Shown here: piece after piece, positions 18,084 through 26,396 of the stretch
How positions within the stretch are numbered: position 1 is the stretch's first letter
Layout: every line of letters begins with the position of its first letter
NCBI RefSeq assembly: GCF_000186225.1
Contig: NC_014933.1
Location: 62,001 to 126,000 of the forward strand
DNA length: 64,000 nucleotides
Direction: 5' to 3'
Origin: Bacteroides helcogenes P 36-108
GTDB lineage: Bacteria > Bacteroidota > Bacteroidia > Bacteroidales > Bacteroidaceae
Made by a program: the position numbers and the translations under genes
Notes under the pieces: model-generated
Told to the model about the DNA's origin: nothing
What the model saw: only the letters and a program-made list of their open reading frames with translations
Database searches by the model: none

Positions 18084-19531
18084 AATGCTTGGGATAAAAG
18101 ATTGGGATGCTCCCTGATTATTCTGAGAATGAGTTCACCGAACAATGTATTGACCCAGGCAAACCAGGAACGGGTAAACTTCCCTGCATTTTCCGAATGG
18201 AAAGACTCGTGCATAAAGCCTGTTCCTCCGTCCGTATCGCGCAGTTGTTTCAGACAAGCGCGTATTTCTTGAACATCATCCGTTGTAAAAGCTTTCATAA
18301 TGATGCTCATCGGCCAGATGTGATCCAGTCCCACATGAGGCCCCCCCACACCTTCACCGGCTTTTCCTTTGAAGAAATAGGGATTATTGTCGCTCCATAT
18401 CATTTTACGGGTATTCTGATAAATAGCATCTTTACAGGAACAATACCCCAGATATGGAGCAGCCAGCAGACTGGGCACATTGGCATCATCCATGCAGAGA
18501 GCATTGCCAAAACCATCCACCTCGAAAGCATAGATACGTCCGCAGACCGGATGATTGAAAGTTCCGTATTTGCGGATTGCACTGTCCACCTCATCAGATA
18601 AAGCGATGCATTCCGCTGCAAAATCTCCATTCTTATAAACCACCGTTTCTATCTCCGCCAATTGGCGCAAGGATACCACGGCAAACATATTGGAAGGGAT
18701 CAGGAAACCATATTGCGTAGAGTCATCTGACGGACGGAAAGAAGAAACTATCAGTCCGACAGGCTTAACAGGTGCACCCCAGCCGCCATTTATCTGCGAA
18801 TCGGTAGGCCGGTCACAGTCACGTGTAAAGCTATATGGTCCGAGGTTCTGTTTACGTTGCTGCTCCTTAAAGGTCTGAACAACCAACTTCATTGCCTCGT
18901 GCCAATTCGAACTGAAAATAGCAGTGTCTTTAGTGAGCGACCAATAATGATAGGCCAAACGGATAGGATAACACAAGGAGTCTATTTCCCACTTACGCTC
19001 ATGCAGTTCTTTTGCCATATACTGCGTATGGTCCGTTTCCCAATAGCTCCCCAACGGACCGTCATTAAACGCATTGGCATAAGGGTCTATGCGAATACAT
19101 TCCGCCTGCCGGTTAACAAGCCCCGCAATCAAAAGTTGCAATTCTTTATCATCTTTCATCAACGGAAGATACGGCCATACCTGTGCAGAAGAGTCGCGCA
19201 GCCACATGGCATCAATGTCTCCTGTTATAACAAATGTATCAGGTATTCCATTCCTCATCTTATACCTGACGGTGGTGTCGAGCGTATTGGGAAAACAATT
19301 CTCAAACATCCAGCGAAGCTTATCATCTTTAATCTTCGTTTTGTTCTCTTCAATAGCAGCCTCCACTGCTTTGGAGGTAAAATGTCTCTTGTCCTTAGCA
19401 GGTCTTCGGGACATGTACTTCCCTTCCGGCATCCCAGATGAGGCAAACGTCAGAGCAGGATTGACAGCCATAGCAGCCAAAGCGAGTCCACTTGTCTTCA
19501 GAAAATGGCGTCGTGACATATTCTTTCCCAT
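18080..19531 (-). CDS. GH125 exo-alpha-1,6-mannosidase
   Basis: The protein has 483 residues, normal for GH125 (formerly DUF1237). It begins with a twin-arginine-like signal, SRRHFLKTSGLALAAMA. Family marks are NTLDTTV, ITGDIDAMWLRDSSAQVWPY near residue 109, the long run ending GPYSFTRDCDRPTDS, GGPHVGLDHIWPMS and MHESFHSENAGKFTRSWFAW. GH125 enzymes remove terminal alpha-1,6-linked mannose with inversion. It lies 16 bp after the GH63-like gene and overlaps the GH20 gene by 4 bp. In a GPI glycan it would cut the Man-alpha-1,6-Man bond after GH92 removes the alpha-1,2 residue; in N-glycans it would act on the alpha-1,6 arm. Start could also be the ATG at 19519. Confidence 0.93.
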   Translation of the reverse strand: MGKNMSRRHFLKTSGLALAAMAVNPALTFASSGMPEGKYMSRRPAKDKRHFTSKAVEAAIEENKTKIKDDKLRWMFENCFPNTLDTTVRYKMRNGIPDTFVITGDIDAMWLRDSSAQVWPYLPLMKDDKELQLLIAGLVNRQAECIRIDPYANAFNDGPLGSYWETDHTQYMAKELHERKWEIDSLCYPIRLAYHYWSLTKDTAIFSSNWHEAMKLVVQTFKEQQRKQNLGPYSFTRDCDRPTDSQINGGWGAPVKPVGLIVSSFRPSDDSTQYGFLIPSNMFAVVSLRQLAEIETVVYKNGDFAAECIALSDEVDSAIRKYGTFNHPVCGRIYAFEVDGFGNALCMDDANVPSLLAAPYLGYCSCKDAIYQNTRKMIWSDNNPYFFKGKAGEGVGGPHVGLDHIWPMSIIMKAFTTDDVQEIRACLKQLRDTDGGTGFMHESFHSENAGKFTRSWFAWVNTLFGELILRIIREHPNLLSQAL

Positions 19532-19547
19532 AATTGATATACTTGTT

Positions 19548-21185
19548 TTAATAGGTATGCTTACCAGAAGTTACACTTATTTTTTTCTCTTTACCACCGT
19601 AGAGCACCAATAATTCAAAATCAATATTGGTATCTACGGTAATACGCGGTTCTTCCTTTGCAGAACGGCGAGCTTCGGTTTTCAGACAGACAAGTCCTTC
19701 CGGACCAAAAGGATAACGCTCAATTCCATGAACCTCCGTCAAGTTCATATCCCAGACAATCTTCTTATTGATGTAATCTCCCTGAATACCAAGGATAAAC
19801 TCTATCAATTCGGCAATAGGAGGAAGCCCTGCCCACCCTACAAATTCTTTTCTTGCCATAAATCCGGGCTCTGCTTTCTCCGGAGAATAATACTCCCAAA
19901 AAGTTCCTGTATTCTTATATACTTCGAACACCTCGCCATAATGATTCACGGCAATCTCTCTCGCCTGTTTGCGGTAGCCTTTCTTTATAAGCCCCTGCAT
20001 CACCATATAGTTTGTTCCCGGCCATACTCCACCTTGCCAATAACGCCCGTTTTCCTTATATTTAGGATTATCTGCCGACAAAGAGGGAATACGGTATTTC
20101 CGATTGAACGTTGCCGGATTATCCAATTCTTTCACCATACGGTCAAGTTGTCCCTTATCCAGAACATTGGTAAACAATGCCCAATAAGCACCTATTCCTT
20201 TGGTGCTGCAAAGTGTACCATCAGCGTATTGATCATAAAGGAAACCTGTCCGTTCATCCCAAAGATTGTCATGGATGTATTTTCCCAACATCTTTGCTTC
20301 ATCCTCGAATTCTTCGATTTCCTGCCAACGTTCCAGATAGAATCCCATCTCAAGTAACAGATTAGCGGTAAACTGCTGCTGGAGATTAGTGTCCAGCCAA
20401 ATCATGTGTCCGTGGCTATAAATAGGACTATATCCTGCCGGTACGCGAGGCATATTGTCCATGCCCGTCCCCCATCCGCTGGACCAGTATGTTCCATTCC
20501 GCCATGTACGATTCAGTTTCAACCATTTGTAGTAAGCACAAAGCACCGGAAAAATTTTGTGCAAACGTTCCGTATCGCCAAACTGGTGAAAATAAACCAT
20601 TTCACACCAAGGCATCAGGTTCGGTCCTGTACTGACGGGATCATACCGTTCAAAGCAGTCGGAACCGTCGGCCTTTATTTCACGGCAAATAAAGCCATCC
20701 GGGTGCTGCTTGGCATAGAAGTTATCCAAGGTATGCTGGAAAGGAAAGAATCGCGCACCATACCGGGCAAACATCAGGATAAAAGAAGAATCCCACATGA
20801 AGATATTGCCATTATAGGCTGTATCCAGATAGCTCGACACAAAACCTGATCCCGGCTGAGGGGTCCGAATGTTGCCTACAGCTATTTCCCATGCCCTCCA
20901 ATACATCTCCAATTCCTTTTCATGTCCGTCCCAAATAGGATTTGGAAGTATCTGCCGCGCTTCTTCGAAGCTTTTCGGTTCAAGCGGATCAGGCTTTGAC
21001 ACACGATATTCATTTTCTGTGACCAATGGTTCTTTCACATACGTATTTTTATAAGGCAGGTGATATTTTTCATCATTGCCACAACTTTGGGCTTTCAGCA
21101 AAAGAACTGCCGGGAAAAGCAGGCAAAAGATGAGTAAAGTACGCAAAGCGCCTGCATAGTGTGTCTGCACAATAATGGGATTCAT
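19548..21185 (-). CDS. GH63/trehalase-like (alpha/alpha)6-barrel glycoside hydrolase
   Basis: The protein has 545 residues with an N-terminal hydrophobic segment (about 12-32, LLIFCLLFPAVLLL) for export. The rest resembles the MGH1/GH63/GH37 (alpha/alpha)6-barrel clan: FMWDSSFILMFARYG near residue 130 (the Asp is the likely acid), GWGTGMDNMPR, RYWQGGVWPGTNYMV and TFWEYYSPEKAEPG (the Glu is the likely base). Clan members act on alpha-glucosides, alpha-mannosylglycerate or similar alpha-linked sugars. The exact family and bond are not clear to me. In this operon it is the only glycosidase without an obvious assignment, so an alpha-mannoside or alpha-glucosaminide bond nearest the inositol is possible but unproven. 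It lies 12 bp after the alkaline phosphatase gene. Confidence 0.82.
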   Translation of the reverse strand: MNPIIVQTHYAGALRTLLIFCLLFPAVLLLKAQSCGNDEKYHLPYKNTYVKEPLVTENEYRVSKPDPLEPKSFEEARQILPNPIWDGHEKELEMYWRAWEIAVGNIRTPQPGSGFVSSYLDTAYNGNIFMWDSSFILMFARYGARFFPFQHTLDNFYAKQHPDGFICREIKADGSDCFERYDPVSTGPNLMPWCEMVYFHQFGDTERLHKIFPVLCAYYKWLKLNRTWRNGTYWSSGWGTGMDNMPRVPAGYSPIYSHGHMIWLDTNLQQQFTANLLLEMGFYLERWQEIEEFEDEAKMLGKYIHDNLWDERTGFLYDQYADGTLCSTKGIGAYWALFTNVLDKGQLDRMVKELDNPATFNRKYRIPSLSADNPKYKENGRYWQGGVWPGTNYMVMQGLIKKGYRKQAREIAVNHYGEVFEVYKNTGTFWEYYSPEKAEPGFMARKEFVGWAGLPPIAELIEFILGIQGDYINKKIVWDMNLTEVHGIERYPFGPEGLVCLKTEARRSAKEEPRITVDTNIDFELLVLYGGKEKKISVTSGKHTY

Positions 21186-21197
21186 ATTCTTTTTAGT

Positions 21198-22349
21198 TTA
21201 TAAGTCAAGCAATTTCTTTATCTTATCAAAAATAGCAGTATTCTCATAAATACCGGTGAATTCTTGCGCTCCGGGCCCAAAAGCATATACCGGAACCATC
21301 ACACCACTATGACCTCCTGTAGAAAATTTGCAGATAATTTTACCGTCTTTCAAATCACCGTCCACCAATGTAAGGCCACCCGTTTCATGATCGGCAGTAA
21401 CAATCACCAATGTTTCACCGTCTTTGGCTGCCCATTGGTAGATAGCCCCAATGGTACGGTCGAAGTCATGTGTTTCCTGCATTAATAGATCAAGATCATT
21501 GAAGTGTCCATAGTCATCCAATTGTGATCCTTCAATCATCATAAAGAAACCATTCTTATTCTGATTCAGCAATTCAATCCCTTTCAACGAAGCACGTGCA
21601 AGAAGGTTGCCACGCACAGAAGGAAGCGGAGTATCCACCGTATCGGTAACGGCAAATACCCTACCTTTCTTTACAGCTTCCAGCTCTTTCCAATTCCGAG
21701 GTGTACTGAATCCTTTGGCACGCAGTTCCTTGAACAAGTCTCGTCCGTCCGCACGATTCTCAAATAGTTTGGAGCCACCGCCAAATACATAATCTACCGG
21801 ACTGTTCACATAATCAGTCACAATCTCAGCTTCCGCATCACGGTCTTTGTTGTGACAGCAAAAATCAGCAGGCGTAGCATCCCACAGACGGCAAGTCACT
21901 GCAATACCGGTAGATTTTCCCTTGGCAGCAGCCAAATCAACCAGTGATGGCACAGGACGTCCCAGAGTATCTACACCCACACTGTGATAATTGGTTTTCT
22001 GCCCTACCGCCATGGCTGTACCGCCCGCGCCAGAATCAGTAATCAACTTATCGGCACAGTAAGTTTTAGAGAGTCCTACAACCTGGCAATTATCCAAAAA
22101 CAACTTGCCGCGATTGGCAGTCCATGCTGAATATACGTGCATAAGGCTCATGCCGTCACCTATCATTAAAATGACATTTTTTATTTTCTTCCCTTGAGGC
22201 GGTGTTATTCTGGTCACTTCATAAGGTTGTTCCAATACATAAGTTTGCTCTTTGTCACGACGGCTTTGCGCCAACACACCGACAGGTAATAATCCAATCA
22301 TCAAAACAGCAAAGACACTGTTTCTCAATACATTTTTCATCATTATCAT
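21198..22349 (-). CDS. Alkaline phosphatase, PhoA family, exported
   Basis: The protein has 383 residues with a signal peptide (VFAVLMIGLLPVGVLAQ). All hallmarks of the alkaline phosphatase superfamily are present: ILMIGDGMSL (metal site), ITDSGAGGTAMAVG with the nucleophile Ser, TPADFCCH, EGSQLDDYGHFND (metal Asp/His), VTADHETGG and STGGHSG (metal His). It removes phosphate monoesters in the periplasm. Within the PUL it would clear phosphate left on sugar or inositol after phosphodiester cleavage. It starts 42 bp after the EEP gene and ends 12 bp before the GH63-like gene. ATGs at 22349, 22343 and 22340 are all possible. Pho-type phosphate control is not evident; position in the operon suggests glycan control. 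Confidence 0.92.
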   Translation of the reverse strand: MIMMKNVLRNSVFAVLMIGLLPVGVLAQSRRDKEQTYVLEQPYEVTRITPPQGKKIKNVILMIGDGMSLMHVYSAWTANRGKLFLDNCQVVGLSKTYCADKLITDSGAGGTAMAVGQKTNYHSVGVDTLGRPVPSLVDLAAAKGKSTGIAVTCRLWDATPADFCCHNKDRDAEAEIVTDYVNSPVDYVFGGGSKLFENRADGRDLFKELRAKGFSTPRNWKELEAVKKGRVFAVTDTVDTPLPSVRGNLLARASLKGIELLNQNKNGFFMMIEGSQLDDYGHFNDLDLLMQETHDFDRTIGAIYQWAAKDGETLVIVTADHETGGLTLVDGDLKDGKIICKFSTGGHSGVMVPVYAFGPGAQEFTGIYENTAIFDKIKKLLDL

Positions 22350-22390
22350 TTAAAATAGGGTATTATATTTATTTACATTTTTTTCAACAG

Positions 22391-23254
22391 TCACTCTACT
22401 GTTACCAGCACAGGTGAATGATCTGACAAGAAAGCATTACCTTCCGTTTCGGCCAAAACGCCATACCTCAATACTTTCAGACCATTACGTACAAATACAT
22501 AATCAATCAACGGACGCTGATCATAAGGGATCTTTCCAAAATCATGGAAAGTCCACGCCGGACCATAAACAACAGGAGATTCCATACGGGCATCTGTCAA
22601 ATGCCTTGGATTGGCAGGATCGGTCACATGCTTAATTACATCCGACTCCGGATCTGCATTAAAGTCCCCGGTGACAATCACCGGCAATCCATTGCTCAGT
22701 TCATCCACTCTGTCCAGTATAAGTCTTATTCCCTCACTACGTGCCACCACTCCTACATGATCCAGATGGGTATTCAACGCAAAATATTCTTTACCGGAAA
22801 CTTTATCCTTCAGTTTTGCCCATGAAGCGATGCGCTCACAAGCACCGTCCCACCCCTTGGAACCGGCTACACCAGGTGTTTCGCTTAACCAGAAGTTTCC
22901 AGAATCAAGTAAAACAAAGCGATCCTTCTTATACCAGAGTGCGCTATACTCGCCTTTTTCCTTTCCATCTTCACGACCTACTCCTACCACCCCATATTCC
23001 GGTAAACATTCTTGAAGATCCTTCAATTGGTTGTGAAGCACCTCCTGCGTACCCAATAAATCCGTATCGTAAAAGCGGATAGCCGTCGCCACTCTATCCT
23101 TTCTGTATCTCCAATTGTTCAGGCTGTCTTCCGGATTATCATAACGAATGTTGAAAGACATTACATTTACAGGGTCCGGTGCAGATACCGGCTTCTTCGA
23201 TTGCCCGCATGACGCAGCCCAAAGTGGTAAAAGTAACAAAATAATTCTTTTCAT
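22391..23254 (-). CDS. Endonuclease/exonuclease/phosphatase (EEP)-family lipoprotein
   Basis: The protein has 287 residues with a lipoprotein signal (LPLWAASC16). The EEP fold marks are all visible: VMSFNIRYDN (Asn), LGTQEV (metal Glu), NTHLDHVG (His), VTGDFNADP (Asp, Asn), PLIDYVFV and LSDHSPVLV (Asp-His). The superfamily includes DNases, inositol-phosphate phosphatases and sphingomyelinases. A secreted lipoprotein inside a mannosidase PUL points to a glycan or lipid phosphoester rather than DNA. EEP genes also occur, to my knowledge, in high-mannose N-glycan PULs of Bacteroides, so its presence alone does not prove a phospholipid substrate. It sits 16 bp after GH92 and 42 bp before the alkaline phosphatase gene. 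Confidence 0.9.
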   Translation of the reverse strand: MKRIILLLLPLWAASCGQSKKPVSAPDPVNVMSFNIRYDNPEDSLNNWRYRKDRVATAIRFYDTDLLGTQEVLHNQLKDLQECLPEYGVVGVGREDGKEKGEYSALWYKKDRFVLLDSGNFWLSETPGVAGSKGWDGACERIASWAKLKDKVSGKEYFALNTHLDHVGVVARSEGIRLILDRVDELSNGLPVIVTGDFNADPESDVIKHVTDPANPRHLTDARMESPVVYGPAWTFHDFGKIPYDQRPLIDYVFVRNGLKVLRYGVLAETEGNAFLSDHSPVLVTVE

Positions 23255-23270
23255 ATCAATCTATTATTAA

Positions 23271-26201
23271 TTAATTCACAAATAAAGCAGAAGCAGGAAT
23301 CGGCACTAACTCTTTTGCAGAAGGAATCTTCCAGGCCCAGCTTAAATGTTCCCCTTCATAATCTTCAAAATAATAAAGCTTATACAGATGAAAACCTTTC
23401 TTCAAAGCAATCATTCCAGTAGCGGAAATAGCGGCATGAGAACCATCATTATTCACTACCATTTCATCTCCTATATACAAGACACTGCCGTCATCCGAAC
23501 GCGTCTGAAAAGTATAGACTCCATCTTCGGGTACATTAATCAATCCAGAGAATATATAGCCAAAATGATCCTTGTTCCGGGCATCTTCAATGGATGGTTC
23601 CGGCATAATGCCTGTCTCAAGCAATGACATTCTCTCAATATCCGTGACTTTCTGACAAACTCCTTCAAAATATTTATAGGCCGTACCGTTCTTCACAGGG
23701 TACACTGGAAGCGAAGCTTTCAATTCAGCTTTAGTGGCCATTATAGACAAAGTCCTGCTCGGAAGGAAGCCCTCTTTAAATCCCTTCGCTTTAATCAGTA
23801 ATGTCTTATCCAGTTCAAAAGGTTTCTCATAAAGCGAAGATTCTTCTGTCGGCTCATTTCCATCCAAAGTATATCTGATTGATGCATTCTCGGTTGTCGT
23901 AGCAAAAGCCACCGTTATCTTATCCGCAAACAAATTCAGATCCTTATCTACATAAGGAATGGAAACCACTTTCTCTCCGGTATAAGAGTAAGGGGAAGAT
24001 TCTTGTGAGACTCCTCTGGATTTATCCGGCTTGCCAGATAAAGTAAAGCACAATTCCCCTCCCTCCATCAATTGAGCATAGGTAATGAAATTAGCATCTA
24101 TCCGTTTGCCATTCAATTCTACTTTACTGATATAAATATTCTTGCCCGGATTATTGGCAAGAATGGTCAGTCTCTTTCCATTTGCCAGTTTTATTGCTGC
24201 TTTCTCGAACAAAGGAGCCGTCAAAGCAAATTCATTGCTTCCCGGACAAACAGAATAAATTCCCAAACTGGAAAGTATATACCATGCAGACATTTGCCCG
24301 CAGTCTTCATTGCCAACAATACCTTCCGGGGTAGGCTGATACATTTCATGTAGCAACCGGCGCGTCATTTCCTGTGTCTTCCAAGGTTGCCCTACATAAT
24401 CATACAAATAGGCAATGTGATGACTCGGCTCATTTCCATGGGCATACTGACCTATCAAGCCGGTAATATCCACAAGATCACCCTGCACCGTGGAGTCTGT
24501 GACGAATATAGAATCGAGCGCAGTGATAAAAGCCTCTTTCCCACCAAACAACTGCATCATTCCATTTACATCGTGAGGTACGAAGAAACGATATTGCCAA
24601 GCAGTAGCTTCCGTATAAGCACGTCCTACTTCCAACGGATTGAAAGGAACTTCCCAGTTGCCATCCATCCGCTTGCCACGAAAGAACTTTGTAGATCCGT
24701 CAAAAACATTGATATAGTTTTGAGAACGTCCGATGTACTTTTCATAAATATCCATTTTCCCCATCTCCCGAGCCATGCGTGCAATACACCAGTCATCATA
24801 AGCAAATTCCAACAGGCAAGAAACAGATTCCCTTTTTATATTCGCAGGAATAAAACCATATTTTATATAGTAATCAGCGCCTTTTTTATTCTTTTCAGAA
24901 GAAGCGACCATTGCCTCCAATGCTTTTTCCGCATCAAACCCTCTGATTCCTTTCAAGTAAGCATCAGCGATAACAGAAGCCGAATGGTATCCGATCATCG
25001 TCCCCGTCTCTCCGGCAGAAAGCGGCCAAATGGGAAGTTCACCAGAAGCGTCGTAAATATCCAGATAAGAATTAATCATATTATTAACCAACGTAGTATC
25101 GATCAATGTCATCAAAGGATTCCATGCACGAAAAGTATCCCAAAGGGAGAATGTAGAATATTGCACTTTACCCTCGGGCAACTTCCCCACCCGCATATCA
25201 TGACGGCGATACTCACCATTGACATCACTCACCGTATTGGGTACAACCATAGTGTGATACATGGCAGTATAGAAATTCTTCAAGTCGTCGGCACTGCCTC
25301 CCTCCACGGTAATGGCTGCAAGTGCCTGCTCCCAAGCATTCCGGGCGGTGGCGCACACTGCATCAAAATCGAAATCCTTCACTTCATGTTCCAAATTCTC
25401 ACGTGCATTATCCACGCTTACCAAAGACAACCCTACCCTTACAATAACAGGAGCTTTATCTTTAACATCAAATGTAAGGACAGCCTGCAGCTTGGTTCCC
25501 GCCGATTTTGTTTCAACAGAAATAATCTTCCTATCTTCTACAAATCGGACAGTCTGGAAAGGTTTAGAGAATTGAGCGACAAAATAAATGTATTGGTTAT
25601 CCGTCCATCCTCTGGTTTTCCGCATACCTGTTATTTCATTGGCTGCCGTCTGTTCCAATTCAGCTCCATAAACATACTCATTGTCAAGCAGATGCGCCAA
25701 ATCAATAATAACAGAAGCAGTCTTATCTGAAGGAAATTTATAACGGTGCATACCAACATGTGTAGTCGCCGTTAATTCCGCCTTTATACCCTCATCCTTC
25801 AGTATAACCGAATAATAGCCAACTGATGCCTTCTCATCCTTATGGGAAAAAATAGCCGGAGGACAAAAATCTTCTGCAGTCAAGTCCGTTTTTTGAGTAG
25901 TGGGACGGAACAATATATCCCCAAGATCAATACAGCCGGTTCCACTGAGGTGCGTATGTGAAAAACCTTTCAACCTGGCATCGTCATAATGATATCCGGA
26001 GCAGGCATCCCAGTTTCCGGCACGAGTATCAGGACTCAATTGCACTGCACCGAAAGGAACAGTGGCTCCCGGATAAGTATGACCATGAAAGCCGGTTCCG
26101 ATGAAAGGATCCACATAGTCAACGAGAGACTGCTTGCCCGACGAGCAAGAGCCGCAGAACAGCAACACAGCAATGGAAAATATCAATTCTTTCTGTTTCA
26201 T
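23271..26201 (-). CDS. GH92 alpha-mannosidase with chitobiase-C-like and PA14-like modules
   Basis: The protein has 976 residues from the ATG at 26201, which starts a probable lipoprotein signal (LLFCGSC19). The upstream in-frame extension to 26318 runs into the terminator and is rejected. GH92 marks are YVDPFIGTGFHGHTYPGA, QLSPDTRAGNWDACSGYHY, FSHTHLSGTGC, AHGNEPSHHIAYLYDY and GNEDCGQMSAWYILSSLG near residue 632, containing catalytic and calcium-binding acids. After the GH92 core come a chitobiase-C-like domain (about 750-830, IRYTLDGNEPTEESSLYEKP) and a PA14-like domain (about 835-975, RSDDGSVLYIGDEMVVNN). GH92 enzymes are calcium-dependent exo-alpha-mannosidases, most often alpha-1,2. Linkage cannot be fixed from sequence by eye. 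It follows susD after a strong terminator. Confidence 0.94.
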   Translation of the reverse strand: MKQKELIFSIAVLLFCGSCSSGKQSLVDYVDPFIGTGFHGHTYPGATVPFGAVQLSPDTRAGNWDACSGYHYDDARLKGFSHTHLSGTGCIDLGDILFRPTTQKTDLTAEDFCPPAIFSHKDEKASVGYYSVILKDEGIKAELTATTHVGMHRYKFPSDKTASVIIDLAHLLDNEYVYGAELEQTAANEITGMRKTRGWTDNQYIYFVAQFSKPFQTVRFVEDRKIISVETKSAGTKLQAVLTFDVKDKAPVIVRVGLSLVSVDNARENLEHEVKDFDFDAVCATARNAWEQALAAITVEGGSADDLKNFYTAMYHTMVVPNTVSDVNGEYRRHDMRVGKLPEGKVQYSTFSLWDTFRAWNPLMTLIDTTLVNNMINSYLDIYDASGELPIWPLSAGETGTMIGYHSASVIADAYLKGIRGFDAEKALEAMVASSEKNKKGADYYIKYGFIPANIKRESVSCLLEFAYDDWCIARMAREMGKMDIYEKYIGRSQNYINVFDGSTKFFRGKRMDGNWEVPFNPLEVGRAYTEATAWQYRFFVPHDVNGMMQLFGGKEAFITALDSIFVTDSTVQGDLVDITGLIGQYAHGNEPSHHIAYLYDYVGQPWKTQEMTRRLLHEMYQPTPEGIVGNEDCGQMSAWYILSSLGIYSVCPGSNEFALTAPLFEKAAIKLANGKRLTILANNPGKNIYISKVELNGKRIDANFITYAQLMEGGELCFTLSGKPDKSRGVSQESSPYSYTGEKVVSIPYVDKDLNLFADKITVAFATTTENASIRYTLDGNEPTEESSLYEKPFELDKTLLIKAKGFKEGFLPSRTLSIMATKAELKASLPVYPVKNGTAYKYFEGVCQKVTDIERMSLLETGIMPEPSIEDARNKDHFGYIFSGLINVPEDGVYTFQTRSDDGSVLYIGDEMVVNNDGSHAAISATGMIALKKGFHLYKLYYFEDYEGEHLSWAWKIPSAKELVPIPASALFVN

Positions 26202-26251
26202 CTGATTGCATATTAAGAAAAGTTGCAGGGAATACTTTCCCTTCCATGCAC

Positions 26252-26259
26252 CAAAGGTA
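26252..26259 (-). promoter_or_regulatory. Possible internal minus-7 box for GH92 and following genes
   Basis: The minus strand reads TACCTTTG, a full TAnnTTTG match, between the terminator and the GH92 start. There is no TTTG at minus-33. It could provide basal expression of the enzymes independent of susCD. Confidence 0.35.
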
Positions 26260-26290
26260 GTGTTTGGCACACAATCTTCTGTAAAGTAAT

Positions 26291-26337
26291 AAAAAAATCT
26301 GCAAGGACCAATATCCATAGATATTATCCCTTGCAGA
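26291..26337 (-). terminator. Strong intrinsic terminator between susD and GH92
   Basis: TCTGCAAGG (26298-26306) pairs perfectly with CCTTGCAGA (26329-26337); inside it AATATC and GATATT add six more pairs around a 4-nt loop. On the minus strand the hairpin is followed directly by seven T (26297-26291). It should cut most transcripts after susD and let only read-through reach the enzymes. Confidence 0.85.
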
Positions 26338-26396
26338 CCAGATCAATGGCAATGATCTATTTTTCTGATTTTATTTACATTCTCCAAGGGAGAGAA

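Noticed and set aside
24387..25730. 447-codon open frame on the plus strand
   Set aside because: It is antisense to the GH92 gene, whose family motifs are intact. The translation is His/Ile/Ser-rich and matches no family; a shadow frame.
26202..26318. Longer N-terminus for GH92
   Set aside because: The extension reaches into the intrinsic terminator and precedes a good lipoprotein signal at 26201.
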